Notes under the pieces: model-generated | What the model saw: only the letters and a program-made list of their open reading frames with translations | What the model was told of the DNA's origin: nothing | The model's database searches: none | From: SHZI01 sp031409515 | Lineage (GTDB): Bacteria > Pseudomonadota > Gammaproteobacteria > Steroidobacterales > GCA-2729495 | Reading direction: 5' to 3' | Length of the DNA stretch: 64,000 bases | NCBI GenBank assembly: GCA_031409515.1 | Contig: JANNXJ010000053.1 | Span: 1 to 64,000, forward strand | Made by a program: the position numbers and the translations under genes | In this document: positions 32,656 to 41,846 of the stretch, piece after piece | Layout: each line of letters starts with the position of its first letter | Position numbering within the stretch: the first letter of the stretch is position 1

Positions 32656-33855
32656 ATGAAGTACATCGCCATACCGCTGATCCTGCTGGGGCTACTCGGC
32701 AACCTCGATGCTATTGCCGCAGTCGACTGCAAGGCTGGAAAGATCCAAGCGGGGGAGTCTCTTGACAGCTACCTCTACCAGTACCCAACCGATTGTCTTG
32801 TCGATAGCCTGAGCGAGGAACTGACACGCTATCAATTGCCGATCGATCTGACCCGGTCACCGAATGGCGCTGAGCTGCTTCGCGCCTACATCGCCTGGGG
32901 TGACATTCGAGAGGGATTTACAGCTCTGGAAGAGGATGCGGTCGGCACAGTTGGCGCCCCAGGTGCCATGAAACAGATGTATGGCGAGCTGGCAGCACGG
33001 GCGACCGAGGCGATGTCGCAGCTGAAGGTCCTGATCGAGACAGGAGCGGCGCCGGACGTGTCGGCCCTCGGGCTCGACTCCTGGAAAATCACTCCCTCAC
33101 TCGACCTGAAGGAAGTTCCGGTGGGTAATCGTCCTTCCCTGCCGGATCTAGCGATCGGCAGCGCCCTGAATACGGACTGCGAGATCGCCTCTGGCCAGAT
33201 CTGCCAGCAGGTACTCATTCAGGGCCGCGAATTGATGCGCTACTGGGCGCTCGCCGACCATCTGGCAGGTCTGTACTCCAAGACAACCCTCGTCACGATC
33301 AGGGATCAGATTGTCGCCAACGACGAGTCCTGGAAAACCTATCTATACGACTCCAAGCCCATGTTGCCGCTGGATTTCGTTCTGACCGATTTCATGGAAA
33401 AGCAATGGCAGGGCCCGGACCGCTATGAAAATGGCTTCCGCAGGCCGCCGAAGACTCAGTGGTTCCTACTGCATCCCGCTGTTGGCGTGGAGTACTTATC
33501 GGGCGCACTGGATGGCGATCAGCTGCAGCCCATGTTGTACATCGAGGTAGTCGGCGCAAATCGATGGAACGAGGAAAACCGTTGGAGCGATGTTCCCGTC
33601 TTGAGATACCTGTCCGGGGCCTCGGTCATCGCCAGCTACACGGATCGTGCTGCCGTTAAGGACACAGGTTACGGACTGACCCTAACGTTTTCCAACGTCT
33701 ACACAATGGGAGTCGCTCGCTATGACGGAGAAACGGGGGTGTTCCTTTCGCTCGACTTAGCGAACCTGTTTCGGGACAAGTACAAGAACAGGTACGAAAA
33801 GTTCAAGGACAAGGACAAGCTTAGCGACTTGAAGCCGAAGGCCGAAGTCCCGTAG
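32656..33855 (+). CDS. exported protein of unknown function paired with the hydrolase
   Basis: 399 aa. ATG at 32656 with AGGATAGG upstream; the signal peptide MKYIAIPLILLGLLGNLDAIAA is clear. The mature protein has four cysteines in two neighbourhoods (DCKAGK with TDCLVDS; TDCEIASGQICQQ), suggesting disulfides and periplasmic folding. The first half looks helical, the second beta-rich with a conserved-looking WFLLHPAVGVEYLSG segment. It is not recognised. It follows the hydrolase gene after 16 bases. A cytosolic hydrolase with an exported partner could be a toxin/neutraliser or sensor pair, but this is only inference. It ends in a Lys-rich tail. Confidence 0.7.
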   Translation: MKYIAIPLILLGLLGNLDAIAAVDCKAGKIQAGESLDSYLYQYPTDCLVDSLSEELTRYQLPIDLTRSPNGAELLRAYIAWGDIREGFTALEEDAVGTVGAPGAMKQMYGELAARATEAMSQLKVLIETGAAPDVSALGLDSWKITPSLDLKEVPVGNRPSLPDLAIGSALNTDCEIASGQICQQVLIQGRELMRYWALADHLAGLYSKTTLVTIRDQIVANDESWKTYLYDSKPMLPLDFVLTDFMEKQWQGPDRYENGFRRPPKTQWFLLHPAVGVEYLSGALDGDQLQPMLYIEVVGANRWNEENRWSDVPVLRYLSGASVIASYTDRAAVKDTGYGLTLTFSNVYTMGVARYDGETGVFLSLDLANLFRDKYKNRYEKFKDKDKLSDLKPKAEVP

Positions 33856-34310
33856 CAACGCGGACACCAAGTGGAAGCGCAGCATAGGTTAGAGGCCGGT
33901 TGCGTATGGAGTGCCCAGCTCTGCCCGCTTCAGAATCCCCGTGCTCGGCTCGACCGAGAACCGATTCCTCTTCCTCTTCACGACAACATCTCCGTCCGGC
34001 TAGACTCGCTTTTGTCGCAGGACGCACAATCTCAGGCGGTCCGATTCATTGGCAACGGTCAGACAAGTGACTAGTTGGTGGCGACGGCTTGACCAAAGCA
34101 ATGACCTCCACACAATGAGCGCGACTAGACTGATTTAAGATACTTATTGGCAAACAACTAATCGGCCGGCACCCGCTGGCGCTGCATACGCGCCAATAGG
34201 GGCTGATGATGTCTCCCAGAGTATCGCCAAAGCCAAATCTCCTGCCGACTGAAAGTCGGTATCCCTCGGTGCCTTGATTGCCGGCAACCTCTGCCTGGAT
34301 GTCAAACCGT
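33856..34310. other. intergenic stretch, no gene seen
   Basis: 455 bases between the convergent hydrolase operon and CHAT operon. No frame has a ribosome site or recognisable motif, and no hairpin with a T tract stands out. Confidence 0.5.
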
Positions 34311-34709
34311 CTAGGCTTGGTTGTCGCCCTTGTAGAACGTAGGAACCAGAGTCGTCCAAGCCGCCATGAAGAGCACGGCGTATCGCGGGTCGTCAGTGAT
34401 TCTCATAGCTACAGGACCGCCGAGAACCACGATCCAAACCAAATAGGAGATCACCGAAACAGCTACCGCCATCCACTGCGGCCGGCCTGTCATTGCTGAT
34501 CGCGTAGATCGGACTCGAATCGCCAGCAACACGAGGAGTCCAACGACTAGCGAAACCAACTGCCCCCGAAAGTCCTTGAAGAGCGCGGCTCCGAGTGTAA
34601 AGAGCGCCACAGATTCACTAGGCAGAAGCTTCAACAACCTTGACAGGTACTCATCTTGAGAAGGCGTACCGTCCCTGAATGCTTGCGCATAAATTCTGAG
34701 TCGCGACAC
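34311..34709 (-). CDS. small three-helix membrane protein of the CHAT operon
   Basis: 132 aa; family not recognised. The GTG start at 34709 has a strong ribosome site (AAGGGGGTGA, seven bases upstream). After an amphipathic N-terminus (QDEYLSRLLKLLPSESVALF) there are about three hydrophobic helices (around residues 45-65, 78-98 and 108-125). It is the third gene of the CHAT/OmpA-domain operon, 39 bases after the second. A role in membrane assembly, or as the final pore-forming or target element, is possible but not shown. Confidence 0.7.
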   Translation of the reverse strand: MSRLRIYAQAFRDGTPSQDEYLSRLLKLLPSESVALFTLGAALFKDFRGQLVSLVVGLLVLLAIRVRSTRSAMTGRPQWMAVAVSVISYLVWIVVLGGPVAMRITDDPRYAVLFMAAWTTLVPTFYKGDNQA

Positions 34710-34748
34710 AAAGTCACCCCCTTACAAAAACTGATCATCTAGAAGTGG

Positions 34749-35453
34749 CTACTCTACAGTGGCGGATACAACTGCGACTCGCTGGCATTCCAGTGACTTG
34801 CCCAGCATTGCCACCGTCGACCCATTGCCTCGAACGACTATGGACCCGCGAGCAATCTTGTACTCGTCCGCAACAATATCGGCCACGGCAGCAGCTCGAC
34901 TTGTAGACAAAGAAAGATTGTTGACCCATGGCCTGCTGTCAGCGAAGCCGTCCACCTCGAAGCGAATTGGTGCAACCGGCCACTTGCAGCGCAAATCGCG
35001 GCGAATCATCTCTCGCACACTTGGCGAAATCTCTGCACGAGCCGTAGAATACTCTGCGACAATGGCAGGCCGGTCCGTGTCTAATGCGCACGCATTGACA
35101 ATGTCGCCTCGGAGACATGCGGAGTCGATTGGAGTGACGTTTTTTAGTCGGCGCTGCGCTTCGGCCAGTTTTTCTGCCAGCACAACAACTGCTCCAGCGA
35201 CATCGCGCGAATCACCCCCAGCCTCAGCGATTGTTCTCGCGACCGATTGAGACGCAAGCTGCGCATTCTCGTACTCATTGGCAGCGGTCCGCGCAAAGAA
35301 CACCAGAGGAAGAAGCAGTGTCGCGACTACTACCACGGCGAAAACAGGCAATAGTGCGGCGATCGTCAGACTCTTCCGAGCCCCAGAAACTCGCTGCTGC
35401 AGTTCCTTTGCTGCCGGACTCCAATCCTCGTCAACGCGTGGCGACTGAGTCAC
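34749..35453 (-). CDS. inner-membrane protein with OmpA/MotB-like domain
   Basis: 234 aa. One N-terminal membrane helix (SLTIAALLPVFAVVVVATLLLPLVFFA, residues about 28-52) is followed by a coiled coil (about 65-105) and a C-terminal OmpA/MotB-like domain: FEVDGFADSRPW, NLSLSTSRAAAVADIV, VVRGNGST and ECQRVAVVS match the peptidoglycan-binding pattern (GxADxxxxN, LSxxRAxxV, GxG, xRRV). GTG start overlaps the CHAT gene stop (GTGA), so synthesis is coupled to the protease. It resembles ZorB/MotB in layout (TM, stalk, OmpA), as in the Zorya defence motor, but no MotA/ZorA-like channel protein is present. It may tether the CHAT protein to the cell wall. Confidence 0.75.
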   Translation of the reverse strand: MTQSPRVDEDWSPAAKELQQRVSGARKSLTIAALLPVFAVVVVATLLLPLVFFARTAANEYENAQLASQSVARTIAEAGGDSRDVAGAVVVLAEKLAEAQRRLKNVTPIDSACLRGDIVNACALDTDRPAIVAEYSTARAEISPSVREMIRRDLRCKWPVAPIRFEVDGFADSRPWVNNLSLSTSRAAAVADIVADEYKIARGSIVVRGNGSTVAMLGKSLECQRVAVVSATVE

Positions 35454-36964
35454 TTCAAGTGTCCCATCAGAATTGCAAACAACCGAGACAAGTGATCGCG
35501 AGCACGTCTACCGAACGCAGCGTCGAAGAACCTTAGATTTGCAATGGTCCAAGCAACGTGTGATATCCCGACAATTGCAGCGCGATTGCGCGCCCTGTTG
35601 TTTAGAAGTGACACGAGTCCTCGCACGGCGTAGTCAAGGCCATCGACCTGCAGTTTTGCGAAGGCCATGATGTTTTGCCGAGCAACGATTCCCGTAAAGA
35701 AAGCCACCAGACCTAGCATCGCGACTACGAATGACGACCAAAGGCCTAAATCTGACTTAGACGAACACGACGGGCATGTCCAAGCCCACCATACCGCAAG
35801 AAGGATGAAAAAAATAAGGGCAGCGTATATTCCAATTGTAATCTCGCGGTTCGCCTGCTCTTTGCCGTTGGATAAGTCATCCCGAATGCCTCGATAAAAT
35901 ATGTGCTCCTGCCTGGGAGGCGCGCGCAATTCAGTCATAGGTTCCGTGTTGGAACTGAACAATATGATATTCGCCCAATGCAAATCTGACTGTCGGAGAC
36001 TACTTGCGTAGAGGCGCGCGTTGGATACCAGGTCATCAATTCGATCACTAGCAAGAAAGCCCAACATTAATTCGTTAGCGAGCGCATGCGCGATGTCGGC
36101 GCGAGCTGGGTTGCGAAATCCGACTACCGATCGAACGCCCGAATCGCACAACGAAGACACTATGCTGGGAGCAGCCGCTCCGCTGCCGTTTCCTAATAAG
36201 TTGCACGCGTTAAGTAGCACTACCGACGGTCCGCTTGAACGGAGCATCTCACGAACGCTAGACCAAAGCGCGAGGCGGTATTTGCGATCTTTGACGAGCG
36301 CGATTTCGGCATCTTGGTGGCCACTCGCCGAAGGCTGAACTCTTCCATGGCCCGAGAAATAGAAGAGGGCGACTTCGCCTGCCCTCAACCTATCCATAAC
36401 CAACCGCTCTGTCGCATCTCGAAGGATACAAACTTCAAGTCCGTTCGATGCCGCGAATGCCTCTACAGAGCTTACTTCGCTCGACAGATCCAGAGGCGTC
36501 AGGTTACGGGGCGACGCGTTGGCGTACAGGATTCCTGGCTCTCTGAGCCTCGGCGGCTTTACTCCTGTCTCCTTGACCATTCGAACCATCGTAACGCCAG
36601 GATCGAGAAGGAGAAACTCTCCTGGATTGCGCGGGTCTGCGAGTAGCTCCCAAGGATATGCATGGAGATGCTGTGCTAGGCAAAAGTCGAGAAGCAGTGT
36701 CGCCGGCCCGGAGTTTAAGACCTTTTGCGTCTCTGCACTCAAGGGCACCGGAAGGAGCGCGTCCAGCAGCTGTTGCCCGACTAGGAGGCCGGCCGCAGTT
36801 GGATTAGCAGTAAGGTCGAAAGAGGCCGTCTGAGCCAGGACACTAGTACTGAGACAAGCCTGGGAACGCGCTTGCAAGATCCCATTAATCTTCAACTGAA
36901 CGTCGACGTTTGGCGAGTTTGCCTGGGCGGCGCCAACCACTATTTCTAGTTGTACGCGCTGCAT
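35450..36964 (-). CDS. CHAT-domain cysteine protease with C-terminal membrane anchor
   Basis: 504 aa. The CHAT (caspase-like) core spans about 85-345. The catalytic dyad is intact: His206 in LFYFSGHG and Cys254 in VVLLNACNL. Two membrane helices follow (about 375-396 and 408-428), then a soluble C-terminus of about 75 residues. CHAT proteases elsewhere cleave gasdermins, Csx30 or other effectors upon phage sensing; this one lacks TPR repeats and instead is membrane-bound. The first 80 residues are a beta-rich unknown domain. It heads a three-gene operon with an OmpA-domain protein (four-base overlap) and a small membrane protein. The target is unknown; no gasdermin-like gene is adjacent. Confidence 0.82.
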   Translation of the reverse strand: MQRVQLEIVVGAAQANSPNVDVQLKINGILQARSQACLSTSVLAQTASFDLTANPTAAGLLVGQQLLDALLPVPLSAETQKVLNSGPATLLLDFCLAQHLHAYPWELLADPRNPGEFLLLDPGVTMVRMVKETGVKPPRLREPGILYANASPRNLTPLDLSSEVSSVEAFAASNGLEVCILRDATERLVMDRLRAGEVALFYFSGHGRVQPSASGHQDAEIALVKDRKYRLALWSSVREMLRSSGPSVVLLNACNLLGNGSGAAAPSIVSSLCDSGVRSVVGFRNPARADIAHALANELMLGFLASDRIDDLVSNARLYASSLRQSDLHWANIILFSSNTEPMTELRAPPRQEHIFYRGIRDDLSNGKEQANREITIGIYAALIFFILLAVWWAWTCPSCSSKSDLGLWSSFVVAMLGLVAFFTGIVARQNIMAFAKLQVDGLDYAVRGLVSLLNNRARNRAAIVGISHVAWTIANLRFFDAAFGRRARDHLSRLFAILMGHLK

Positions 36965-37291
36965 ATTGCCAGTTCGGCGTCACTCATGATTCAAAGGCGA
37001 TTCGGAATCCAGACTGCCGGGAACTATGAGTCGGCCAACGACCGGACGGCTCCCCGTCATCGCCTCCAGTATTACGACTAGCGACATTCCGCACCATACA
37101 CGTTCTGCCAGGTGTGGGGGTCGAAGGCGAGCCCACAAAGTTGTTAGAGTTCGTGACTCGGACAAATGCACTCACAGCAAGACCCCGATGCAGACTTCTT
37201 CGCCCCCGTCCAGCCGGCTCACGAGAAGCCGCTGGATGGGGCACCGCCGAGAGCAGTTCACGATCGAGCGGACACCTAACCCGCCTGTCAC
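36965..37291. other. intergenic stretch upstream of the CHAT operon
   Basis: 327 bases with no supportable gene. It should contain the CHAT operon promoter; no unmistakable -35/-10 pair was found. Confidence 0.4.
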
Positions 37292-38167
37292 TCACTTGAC
37301 ATTGAAGCCAATTGGACAAGCCTGACCAGGCAGGTAGTTCGCGGTCCCATTCGGGTAGTAGCGGCAGGCGAAAAGGTCAGCTTCGACCTCCAGTGGATTC
37401 TCGGTTGACCCAACGGGCCGAAACCCAAGTTCGTTCGCCAAGTACCGCCTTGTGAACGCCTCCACGCCCAGCGATTCGTATTGGCCAGTATGGAAGAGCT
37501 CATGCGCCCAGAGGTGCAGGTCGTCATCACCGGTTGATCCAGGCAATCGATCGAAAACGATTAGATTCTTCAAGGTTATCGCGCCGGCATGATTGCCGTG
37601 ATCAATCGCGAAGTGCGGCAAGGTCAGATTGCCGGGAATGTCATTTTCCAACATCCAGCGCACTCCCGTAGTAAGCCGCTTGACGTCGACGTGCAGCGCA
37701 TTTAGAACCGCAGTAGGAATGGCGTGAGCGTCCTCGTATAGAACCGCCCACGTGGATTCAATCTCGCGCAAAGCATAGATGTTTATCGGGTTCAAGTATT
37801 CTAGGTCGCCGGTCGCGACGAACTGATCGACACTCCGCAAGGCCGCCACGCCCAATGCTGGATCGGCAAGCTCACGCGCAGCGTGATTGAGGTCGGCCAT
37901 TATGTCCTTGGCCTTTGCTCCACCCACCTTAGCAGCAACCCTAACGGACAGGCTCTGGAACTCGCGGTCGAACTCGGCTGACGCTTCCGCGGCGTTAGCG
38001 AAAACATCGACCGTCCTATGGAATGTGCGCTTGACTGCATCGTCAAGCGAGAGATCACCCGTCGCGACTTTGCCGACGTCTTTGATGGCCCTCAGCGGCG
38101 ACTTGACTGAATCTTCGACAGCGTGCCGCACCCTCGTTACTGCTCTCGTGAATCGACGCCACCCCAT
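37292..38167 (-). CDS. DUF4157-like zinc metallopeptidase
   Basis: 291 aa, no signal peptide. The start at 38167 (AAAGGGA upstream) replaces a TTG two codons earlier. The C-terminal part has DDLHLWAHELFHTGQYESLG, i.e. the HExxH zinc motif followed by the GQY and G of DUF4157, and ENPLEVEADLFA with the third-ligand Glu. The N-terminal 150 residues are helical and unrecognised (charged, with repeated Ala/Val heptads). DUF4157 domains usually occur in polymorphic toxins or envelope-associated proteins and are thought to be proteases. It stands alone between the CHAT and SIR2-HerA operons on the same strand. Confidence 0.75.
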   Translation of the reverse strand: MGWRRFTRAVTRVRHAVEDSVKSPLRAIKDVGKVATGDLSLDDAVKRTFHRTVDVFANAAEASAEFDREFQSLSVRVAAKVGGAKAKDIMADLNHAARELADPALGVAALRSVDQFVATGDLEYLNPINIYALREIESTWAVLYEDAHAIPTAVLNALHVDVKRLTTGVRWMLENDIPGNLTLPHFAIDHGNHAGAITLKNLIVFDRLPGSTGDDDLHLWAHELFHTGQYESLGVEAFTRRYLANELGFRPVGSTENPLEVEADLFACRYYPNGTANYLPGQACPIGFNVK

Positions 38168-38476
38168 GGACAAAGTCCCTTTCAGTAGATCTGGTTCAGA
38201 AGCAATTCGTCTAGCGGCACCTGGATTCTAAGGCCTTAGCGGCGAGTCAGCCCTCCTTGAGTCTACGCCTAGAATAGAACAAACATATACTCTGCTCCTA
38301 GCCCTCCGTCGCGGCCCATTGCAGACCCTTCGGGTCCAGCGGTTGCCATACGCTATCTCGGCGGAGCTCACCACCTTCGGTTCTTGGCAATCCATACCGG
38401 CAGGTTTTAGGGACTATTCCAGACAGATGCGGCCCAGCTTTCGGATTCTTCTAGAGCAAGTCTAACAATGCTAGCG
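38168..38476. other. intergenic stretch, no gene seen
   Basis: 309 bases between the metallopeptidase start and the KTSC stop. Nothing recognisable apart from unstructured AT/GC-mixed sequence; the metallopeptidase promoter should lie here. Confidence 0.4.
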
Positions 38477-38689
38477 CTATCCAACTCGAGACTCTCGAAA
38501 AGCCTTCTTTATGTTTGCATGCCAGTACTTCCCATGCGACTCGCATCCCTGAAACTCCCACCACATCACCGCAGGAAAATCGAAATACTGCCATACACTA
38601 CTATCTCGAAACTGAATCTCTAGAACTCCAGTCTCCACATCGTAGCCAATGGATTGCATCATTGAAGAACTAACTGCCTGACGCTCCAT
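38477..38689 (-). CDS. KTSC-domain protein, third gene of the SIR2-HerA operon
   Basis: 70 aa. It matches the KTSC domain: VSSSMMQSIGYDVETGVLEI, then a Tyr/Phe-rich strand (VWQYFDFP), and a YWHANIKKAF end equivalent to the family YFNxxI(R/K). KTSC domains were named for a link to lysyl-tRNA synthetase; in many genomes they are stand-alone proteins of unknown role. ATG at 38689 with AGGAG overlapping the herA stop codon, and only ten bases between genes, show it is part of the operon. It may be a regulator or trigger-binding subunit of the SIR2-HerA complex; inference only. Confidence 0.85.
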   Translation of the reverse strand: MERQAVSSSMMQSIGYDVETGVLEIQFRDSSVWQYFDFPAVMWWEFQGCESHGKYWHANIKKAFRESRVG

Positions 38690-38699
38690 AGCTCGTCTC

Positions 38700-40469
38700 C
38701 TAGGCCTGCTGCTTTCGAATCGAGGTCACTACAGACTTATAGTTGTTTGCGTCAGCATTGTGCGATTTACTCCACGCTTCAACTAGCTTTGGGTCCTCAC
38801 TTGTTGGCCTAGGACTCTCAAGCCGAACTCTAACTCGGGACGGAATCTTTATAGCTTCGCCGACAATTATTGCCTCCCCCGTTCTTAATGACGGAAGAAG
38901 ATCAATCAAACTTATTAGATTGTCTGGTGCCGATGCCTTTACGATAGATTGGTCGCTGGAGCTTGTCAGCCGAAGAGCAATGTAGGTACCAACCTGCGCC
39001 AGGATGGTCTCCGATATCTCCGATGGCCGTTGCGATATCACCATCGCTCCGACGCCAAATTTTCTGCCTTCCTTGAATATCTGCTCTACCGCATCTTTCG
39101 AGTAGCTGTTTCGATCATCTTTACCTAGGTACGAATGCGCCTCTTCATAGGCCAACAGTATAGGTCTCTGCTTTCCCGTATATGGAGATTTCCTTCCCCA
39201 AAACATGCTGTCGTATATAAACCGCGTAATGAGGCCCACTGTGATATCCAGTACTGCGGGCGGAACGCCATTCAGGTCCAGTATGGTTAGTTGTTGGTTA
39301 GAGCCAATCCATGCCTTCAGGAGATCATGCAGATCGAGCTTTGACGTTTGATCCTTATACTCACCAGGGTAAAACATAAAATCGTAACGAGAATCCCGGA
39401 GTCTGGAAATGAGCTTTTTCTCATACGCAAAAAACTCCAGATGGTTTTTCGACTTGTGAGGTGGCGCATTACCAATCGCATATGCCTCAAACTTAGGCGG
39501 GATCAGTTTCTCGAAGTCTCCTTTATCCACTACACAGGCGGTATCTATCGTCTGGTTCTCCTTTGACGCCTCCGTAAACGTAGCGTTCAACCACCAATAC
39601 ATAGAACCCCAGAGCTCCCGAACGCTAAAAGGTATTGGGGAGTCGGCAGTGATTTGATCAGGGCTAATTGTTCCGGCCTTTAGCTTGGCCCCATTGGCGC
39701 GCTTAAGATCTGTGACACGTTCACGGAACAACCGATACTCAGGGGTCGATTCCTCTTTCGAGGTAGCACCCACCAAGAAGTACGCAAGCTCCTCGAAGTT
39801 CATCAACCAGAAAGGAACGGAAAGCGGATTCTTTGAATCACCTATTCGGAAAACATTGGCCTCTGGAAATGCTGAGCGGTACTCCCCATGAGGATCCACT
39901 AGCACAATTCGCGATCCCACGTACTCGCTCAAGATTCCCTTGAGAATACTAACTGTCGTGTTCGATTTCCCGCTTCCAGTCGAACCAAATATCGCGGAAT
40001 GCCGCAATACGAGCTTGTGGAGGTCCGCGTACACAGAGAGATTATCTGACGAGGAATGCTTCCCGATTTCTATCGACCCTTTGTCTCTTTTCCCGTAAAT
40101 GCGCTGAAGATCATCTTCTACGACCAGGTGGACTTCATCATTTATCGTCGGATAGGTACCTATACCCTTCTCAAAGGGATCATCCCCAATACTCTCTCCA
40201 ATAAGTTGAATTGATAGAAATCGAGAACCAGAATGGCTCGCTATCCCGTCATCTACGACCTTGCTCGGTGCATTGCTGACGGAGGATACAATTCCATAAA
40301 TAGTGATACTCCCGATTGGGAGCTTAACGAACGTACCGATCTGCCCGATCTTATACAGGCGGCCATTGATGATCGGCGCGGCAGAAGGAATTTTATCCGA
40401 TAGCTCGACCTCCACAGAACCCGAATCCACTCGGATCACCTTGCCTAGGTAAGTGATGTCTCCAATCAT
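38700..40469 (-). CDS. herA: HerA-family hexameric ATPase (SIR2-HerA defence)
   Basis: 589 aa. An N-terminal HAS-barrel-like beta domain (1-140) precedes the FtsK/HerA ATPase core: Walker A GSTGSGKS at 162-169, VDPHGEY, Walker B RPILLAYEEAHSYL (about 435-448) and the sensor/arginine-finger region ISQRPSEI. HerA ATPases form hexamers that drive DNA processing; paired with SIR2 they assemble into a large NADase/nuclease complex that kills phage-infected cells. Its ATG overlaps the SIR2 stop (ATGA), so the pair is translationally coupled. Sequence is markedly more AT-rich than core genes. Confidence 0.93.
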   Translation of the reverse strand: MIGDITYLGKVIRVDSGSVEVELSDKIPSAAPIINGRLYKIGQIGTFVKLPIGSITIYGIVSSVSNAPSKVVDDGIASHSGSRFLSIQLIGESIGDDPFEKGIGTYPTINDEVHLVVEDDLQRIYGKRDKGSIEIGKHSSSDNLSVYADLHKLVLRHSAIFGSTGSGKSNTTVSILKGILSEYVGSRIVLVDPHGEYRSAFPEANVFRIGDSKNPLSVPFWLMNFEELAYFLVGATSKEESTPEYRLFRERVTDLKRANGAKLKAGTISPDQITADSPIPFSVRELWGSMYWWLNATFTEASKENQTIDTACVVDKGDFEKLIPPKFEAYAIGNAPPHKSKNHLEFFAYEKKLISRLRDSRYDFMFYPGEYKDQTSKLDLHDLLKAWIGSNQQLTILDLNGVPPAVLDITVGLITRFIYDSMFWGRKSPYTGKQRPILLAYEEAHSYLGKDDRNSYSKDAVEQIFKEGRKFGVGAMVISQRPSEISETILAQVGTYIALRLTSSSDQSIVKASAPDNLISLIDLLPSLRTGEAIIVGEAIKIPSRVRVRLESPRPTSEDPKLVEAWSKSHNADANNYKSVVTSIRKQQA

Positions 40470-41656
40470 GGCGCCGGGGCCATTGGGAGAAGGTCCGCCT
40501 TGCCAGAGGAAGCGATAAGAAATGTTACAAGCTCATTGAAGTCTCCGAGCTTGAGTCTTTTACCCGGCTCGTCATAGTAGAGATCAACTTTCTCCGTTGG
40601 GCTAACCGAGGCCTTGTCAAAAGACCACTCATGGAGAGTTCCGTTGACCATTGCCTTTGTGGGCCCGAATGCATTTAGATTCAAGTACGACGAACCAAGC
40701 TTATGCAAAGCCTCAACTTCTGCATCTTGGTAGAAGAATACGACGCAGAAGAGCCTGGTATTCCGCCGACATGTGTTGAAGATGATTTCGTTTATATGTT
40801 GGTCTGAGAACGAGTACCCGACAACTATGAAAAGCAACTCACCATTCAATAGGTACGTCTTGAGCCTATCGAAATACGCGATGAATGGCTGCTTTCTGGA
40901 TGAATCGTACTTCTCCTTTGACGGGTAGATAACAAGTTCTTTGTCGAGATGGTTAGCTTTATCATACTTTCCGACACGAATAATTCTCTGTGAGTTCGAC
41001 TTCGCCTCAGTCTTCCAAAACCAGCTAAGCGAACCGTGAAGCTTCCAAAGCCTAAGCCAGTTTTTGGTTAGGTCATTCTGACTTACAAAGTGGTCAACAC
41101 TTTCCTGCCAAAAGAATGGCTCATACGAACCGACAAACCCATCAAAGTATGGAATCTGGCTAGCCTCGAGAGATTTTTCAACAATCAGGTCATAGTTTGT
41201 CGTAAAGATCTCCTTTGAAAACTCTCGATTCAGAATGTTTAGCCATGCAACAAATCTAGTCGGGGTAGCAAGATCCGCTTTGTCTTCGCTCGCGGTTAGA
41301 ATGTCGTAAATGCCCTTGCAGATCTCTCTATCGAGATCTCTGGCGGCCTCGCCAGAAACGCCTATGTAATTCTTGTCTTTTTTGTCGCTGGCGATTTCTC
41401 GAATCCTGCGCACTTGATTCAAGATATCCTCGATGTTTACCTTTGGCATTGTCGTTGCCAAGTCCGCCTTAATGACTCTAAAGTTCTTCATGTGCTCGCC
41501 AGTAAGCTTCTTCTCCGTTTCTACCGTTAACATTTCAATGTTTGGGATCTTTAGAGCACATGAAGTCCCTGCACCAAAAAAGAAGCCGATGTTCTTTGAA
41601 TAGGCGAGCTGATTCTTAAGCTCTCTGACCTCCTTTACGACATCCACCTTCTGCAT
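40466..41656 (-). CDS. SIR2-family NADase effector (SIR2-HerA defence)
   Basis: 396 aa. NAD-binding site FFFGAGTSCALKIPNIEML (GAGTS at 28-32), FTTNYDLIVE with Asn154, and the catalytic His207 in LWKLHGSLSWFW; VVGYSFSDQHIN is the late SIR2 motif. This is the SIR2-like NADase form used in anti-phage systems, which depletes NAD+ on activation. GGAGG lies before the ATG at 41656. Overlaps herA by four bases and a KTSC gene follows. Together these three genes form one operon. AT-rich, horizontally acquired. Confidence 0.93.
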   Translation of the reverse strand: MQKVDVVKEVRELKNQLAYSKNIGFFFGAGTSCALKIPNIEMLTVETEKKLTGEHMKNFRVIKADLATTMPKVNIEDILNQVRRIREIASDKKDKNYIGVSGEAARDLDREICKGIYDILTASEDKADLATPTRFVAWLNILNREFSKEIFTTNYDLIVEKSLEASQIPYFDGFVGSYEPFFWQESVDHFVSQNDLTKNWLRLWKLHGSLSWFWKTEAKSNSQRIIRVGKYDKANHLDKELVIYPSKEKYDSSRKQPFIAYFDRLKTYLLNGELLFIVVGYSFSDQHINEIIFNTCRRNTRLFCVVFFYQDAEVEALHKLGSSYLNLNAFGPTKAMVNGTLHEWSFDKASVSPTEKVDLYYDEPGKRLKLGDFNELVTFLIASSGKADLLPMAPAP

Positions 41657-41846
41657 GACGCCACCTCCAAGTGAGAGAAACTAGTCAACGAGCAGCCATT
41701 TGGAGGATAAGACAAACTGATCGCCTCCTGGTAGCTATCGTGCGGCGGGCAGCGTCGACGGGACGTCGATGCCAGCGGACGGGGTGCGCCGTGGAGGTGG
41801 CCTGGAATTGCTTATCCAGAAGCGTTGTACCTAAACTCAGCATTGC

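Noticed and set aside
34749..36964. Zorya-type defence system
   Set aside because: The TM-stalk-OmpA protein resembles ZorB in layout, but no ZorA-like channel, ZorC/ZorD or ZorE gene is present; a CHAT protease is there instead.
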